Source of the DNA: Algoriphagus ratkowskyi
GTDB lineage: Bacteria; Bacteroidota; Bacteroidia; Cytophagales; Cyclobacteriaceae
Direction: 5' to 3'
Length of the DNA stretch: 64,000 bases
NCBI RefSeq assembly: GCF_002150505.1
Contig: NZ_MSSV01000016.1
Span: 1-64,000 of the forward strand
Each line of letters begins with the position of its first letter. The first letter of the stretch is position 1. Below, one piece after another: positions 61,702 through 64,000 of this stretch. The notes below the pieces were generated by a model that saw only the letters and a program-made list of their open reading frames with translations, ran no database searches and was not told where the DNA came from. A program made the translations under genes and the position numbers.

Positions 61702-63459
61702 CTATTTTTTCTCAAGCTCCACCCAAAATGGGAAATATCGCTTGCCTGCTACTGTATAAAAAGGGAGTAAATCACCGACAGTCTGTTCGAGTTTCACATT
61801 TTTCATTTCCAAAATATCAATAGGGGCAGATGACTGATCAACCTCAATGCTTGCATAATTCCCTGTTTCCAAAGTCATTTTTCCTTTTGGAGGCACCGGT
61901 TTCACAAATTTGAATTTGATGTCATAGACTCCTGGCTCTATAGCCACTTTCCAATAGCCAAAAATATCCTCCTGATCCCAGATCCCTCGCTCACCTGCGG
62001 CATCGTTTCGATTGAGAAATACTGGGTTTTCGGCTTTATTCCCGATTTGAATTACTGGCGGATTTACTAGATTTTCCTCGTTTATCAATTCTCTATAGAT
62101 CCCATCCATTTCTGACTTCAACTCAAGAGCTTTCGCGGAGTTGCTTGCTGATAGATTTTGCTGCTCATAAGGATCTTTGCTCAGATCAAAGAGGTCAAAG
62201 CTTTCTATACTGGAATTGTAATCCGTATTCCCAACCAATTTCCAACCTTCTTTCTGAATGGAAATGTTCTCATAAAGCTCAGGGTACTTACGCGTCCAGT
62301 AGGCAAAATAGCTTCGATCTGGTGTGCTGCTTTTTTCTCCCTTAATCAAAGGAAGCATGCTATGACCATCAATTTTCCGATCAGTTGGCACCTCAAATCC
62401 AACGAGCTCTGCCAGCGTAGGCATCACATCCAAGTGCGCAGATAGTGTGTTGACTTCCTTATTGCCTTTGAAACCGTCTGGGTAACGAATGAAAAAAGGC
62501 GCTCTTATTCCGCCTTGATAAGCACTGCCTTTACGTCCTTTTAATCCTGCTACAAAGCGCTGTTGCTGGGGACCATTGTCAGTCATGAAGATAACTATGG
62601 TATTTTCTTCTATTCCTAGCTCTTCGAGTTTTAGGAAAAGCTTTTTCAGATTATCATCGATGTTTTCCACCATCGCATAGACTTTTCTCGCGGCCTCTTT
62701 ATCCCCTTCTGACATAGGATAGAATGGCTTCCCATCTTCGCCAAAACCGGCTGACGGATCTATGTCCTTATATTTTTGATAATACTCATCTGGAACTTGA
62801 AGTGGCGTATGGGGCGCATTGAAGGATAAATAGGTGAAAAATGGTTTGTCTTTATTCTTCTCTATGAAGTTGATCGCCTCAGTTGCGAAAATATCGGAGC
62901 AGTATCCCTCATAGCTTTCTTGCTCATTGTTATGCCAAAGAACCGGGTCAAAATAGCTTCGATCTCCTTGATAATAGGTAGTGAAATCACCCACTTGGCC
63001 CATTCCGCCAGAAAGGTGAATGACTGACTCATCAAACCCCTGATCGCTCGGACGCATAGGGTAATTGTCTCCCAAATGCCATTTTCCGAAAATTCCAGTT
63101 ACGTAATTTTTAGATTTTAAAAGTTCGGCAATCGTGACTTCGGACTCTGCCATCATCGCGCCGCCATTGTAGGTGTCACGAACTCCAGTTCTCAGAGAAT
63201 ATCTTCCTGTCATCAGGCTAGCTCGTGTAGGAGCACAAACTGGAGATACATAGAAATTGGTGAATCGGACACTCTCCGCTGCAAATGCATCTATCGTTGG
63301 CGTATTGATATGAGGATTGCCATTTGTTCCCAAGTCACCGTAGCCTTGATCATCGGTGATGATGAGGATTACATTGGGAGATTTAGTTTTTTGCTGCGCA
63401 AAGCTAAAACTGAAGGAGATGAAAAAAACTAAGGTAAAAAGGGAACGATGAATGTGCAT
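61702..63459 (-). CDS. Secreted sulfatase (arylsulfatase A-like), sulfatase 3
   Basis: The 585-residue enzyme starts at 63459, giving a Sec signal (SLFTLVFFISFSFSFAQQ); a longer frame from 63543 would hide it. Sulfatase motifs are IITDDQGYGDLGTNGNP, the formylglycine motif CAPTRASLMTG (C75), FGKWHLGDN and FMTDNGPQQ. A C-terminal extra domain (about 470-585) follows the catalytic fold. Formylglycine maturation requires a partner not encoded here. It is the third sulfatase of the window and also lies alone. Confidence 0.88.
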   Translation of the reverse strand: MHIHRSLFTLVFFISFSFSFAQQKTKSPNVILIITDDQGYGDLGTNGNPHINTPTIDAFAAESVRFTNFYVSPVCAPTRASLMTGRYSLRTGVRDTYNGGAMMAESEVTIAELLKSKNYVTGIFGKWHLGDNYPMRPSDQGFDESVIHLSGGMGQVGDFTTYYQGDRSYFDPVLWHNNEQESYEGYCSDIFATEAINFIEKNKDKPFFTYLSFNAPHTPLQVPDEYYQKYKDIDPSAGFGEDGKPFYPMSEGDKEAARKVYAMVENIDDNLKKLFLKLEELGIEENTIVIFMTDNGPQQQRFVAGLKGRKGSAYQGGIRAPFFIRYPDGFKGNKEVNTLSAHLDVMPTLAELVGFEVPTDRKIDGHSMLPLIKGEKSSTPDRSYFAYWTRKYPELYENISIQKEGWKLVGNTDYNSSIESFDLFDLSKDPYEQQNLSASNSAKALELKSEMDGIYRELINEENLVNPPVIQIGNKAENPVFLNRNDAAGERGIWDQEDIFGYWKVAIEPGVYDIKFKFVKPVPPKGKMTLETGNYASIEVDQSSAPIDILEMKNVKLEQTVGDLLPFYTVAGKRYFPFWVELEKK

Positions 63460-63690
63460 TAGACTAAAATTAGGTGGTAACAATAGTCTAAAAATATATT
63501 CTTTTGGGAGAAATGCTATCCTGTTATGAATTTGGGCGGTCATAAAGATCAGTAATTTTATGACCTACCTATCAGAATTAGAAGTTTTTTGGCAAGGATA
63601 AATCCCCCTGATCCCGTTTAAAAAAAAAGGGAAATTGCCAAATTGCACCATCAATAATTTATTCTAGGAATACAGGTATTGTAAGCTGAT

Positions 63691-64000
63691 TTAAAACTCA
63701 ATCTCATCTATACTTCTCAGCTGAACATGCTTTTTCATCTTCTTTTGGATGATTTTGAAGTGATGCAATTCTTCCTCTGATACCAAAGAAATAGCCTCTC
63801 CAGTTGCTCCTGCACGCCCAGTTCTACCGATTCTATGCACATAGTCTTTTGGTGAGCGAGGCAATTCGTAATTGATCACCAATGGTAAAAACTTGATGTC
63901 AATTCCTCTTGCTGCCAAATCAGTGGCTACAAGAATTCTTGTTTTCCCAGATTTGAATGTATGCAATGCTTCGGTTCTAGCACCTTGGCTTTTGTCCCCA
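63691..64000 (-). CDS. DEAD-box RNA helicase, C-terminal part (partial, runs off the window)
   Basis: The visible part (about 103 codons) carries the helicase C-terminal motifs: [14 protein letters not shown] (motif V), and [10 protein letters not shown] (motif VI). The frame is open to the window edge through GDKSQGAR, so the start and motifs Q to IV lie outside. The C-terminal extension after motif VI is short (about 40 residues). Confidence 0.92.
   Translation of the reverse strand, partial: GDKSQGARTEALHTFKSGKTRILVATDLAARGIDIKFLPLVINYELPRSPKDYVHRIGRTGRAGATGEAISLVSEEELHHFKIIQKKMKKHVQLRSIDEIEF

Overview
The window looks like chromosomal DNA of a Bacteroidota bacterium, most likely a Cytophagales/Cyclobacteriaceae (Algoriphagus-like) organism. 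This rests on low-to-moderate GC, starts without strong Shine-Dalgarno sequences, and gene content typical of the phylum: the MoxR/DUF58/BatA-type operon, a DUF4197 lipoprotein, an LptD-like outer-membrane protein, a TonB-dependent receptor, several secreted sulfatases and a DUF6265 remnant. The taxonomic call is inference from family content. I saw no rRNA, tRNA, CRISPR array or prophage.

Layout. 1-7.7 kb: secreted esterase, secreted TIM-barrel protein, DinB protein, a solitary PDDEXK (DUF1016) nuclease directly after an 18-residue remnant of a DUF899 gene, a PhoD-like phosphatase, an unknown membrane protein, a small broken gene and a DoxX protein. 7.9-10.8 kb: a tightly packed photolyase-type cluster (TIGR03643 protein, FAD-binding photolyase-like protein, flavin reductase-like protein, DUF2256 zinc-ribbon-like peptide), then a convergent TVP38/DedA-like protein. 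10.9-14.3 kb: a trans-sulfuration enzyme, two composite hairpin (REP-like) elements, and an alkylation-repair pair (AraC-MGMT fusion plus AlkB). 14.7-25.4 kb: TldD/TldE proteases followed by a translationally coupled DUF4159-MoxR-DUF58-BatA-N-membrane protein operon. 25.4-34.4 kb: TauE/SafE exporter, TonB receptor, two poorly characterised cytosolic proteins, DUF4197 lipoprotein and sulfatase 1.

34.4-44 kb: LptD-like protein divergent from an N-acetylmuramoyl-L-alanine amidase; a minus-strand operon WD40-DivIVA-FolB-ChaN-DUF4268; phosphopantetheinyl transferase, redoxin and SirB1-like protein. 44-47.6 kb: two decayed genes (an AAA/P-loop kinase and a DUF6265 protein) on either side of an acyl-CoA carboxylase beta subunit. 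47.6-54 kb: HesB/IscA-like protein, a plus-strand housekeeping run ending in D-aminoacyl-tRNA deacylase, sulfatase 2, and a tandem-domain ABC ATPase. 54-56.5 kb: a duplicated REP-associated tyrosine transposase (RAYT) locus, each copy followed by an array of about 181-183 bp tandem units rich in hairpins. 56.6-64 kb: VapBC toxin-antitoxin pair, ClC channel, CDF transporter, Bcr/CflA MFS exporter, TMEM175-like channel, sulfatase 3 and the 3' part of a DEAD-box RNA helicase running off the window.

The least ordinary material is the RAYT/REP array block, in which the second transposase has lost an HUH histidine; the two orphan REP-type composite elements at 12.1-12.7 kb; the nuclease beside the DUF899 stub; and four independently broken genes. 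The photolyase-associated cluster and the 601-residue Cys-containing protein are the best protein-level candidates for under-described biology.
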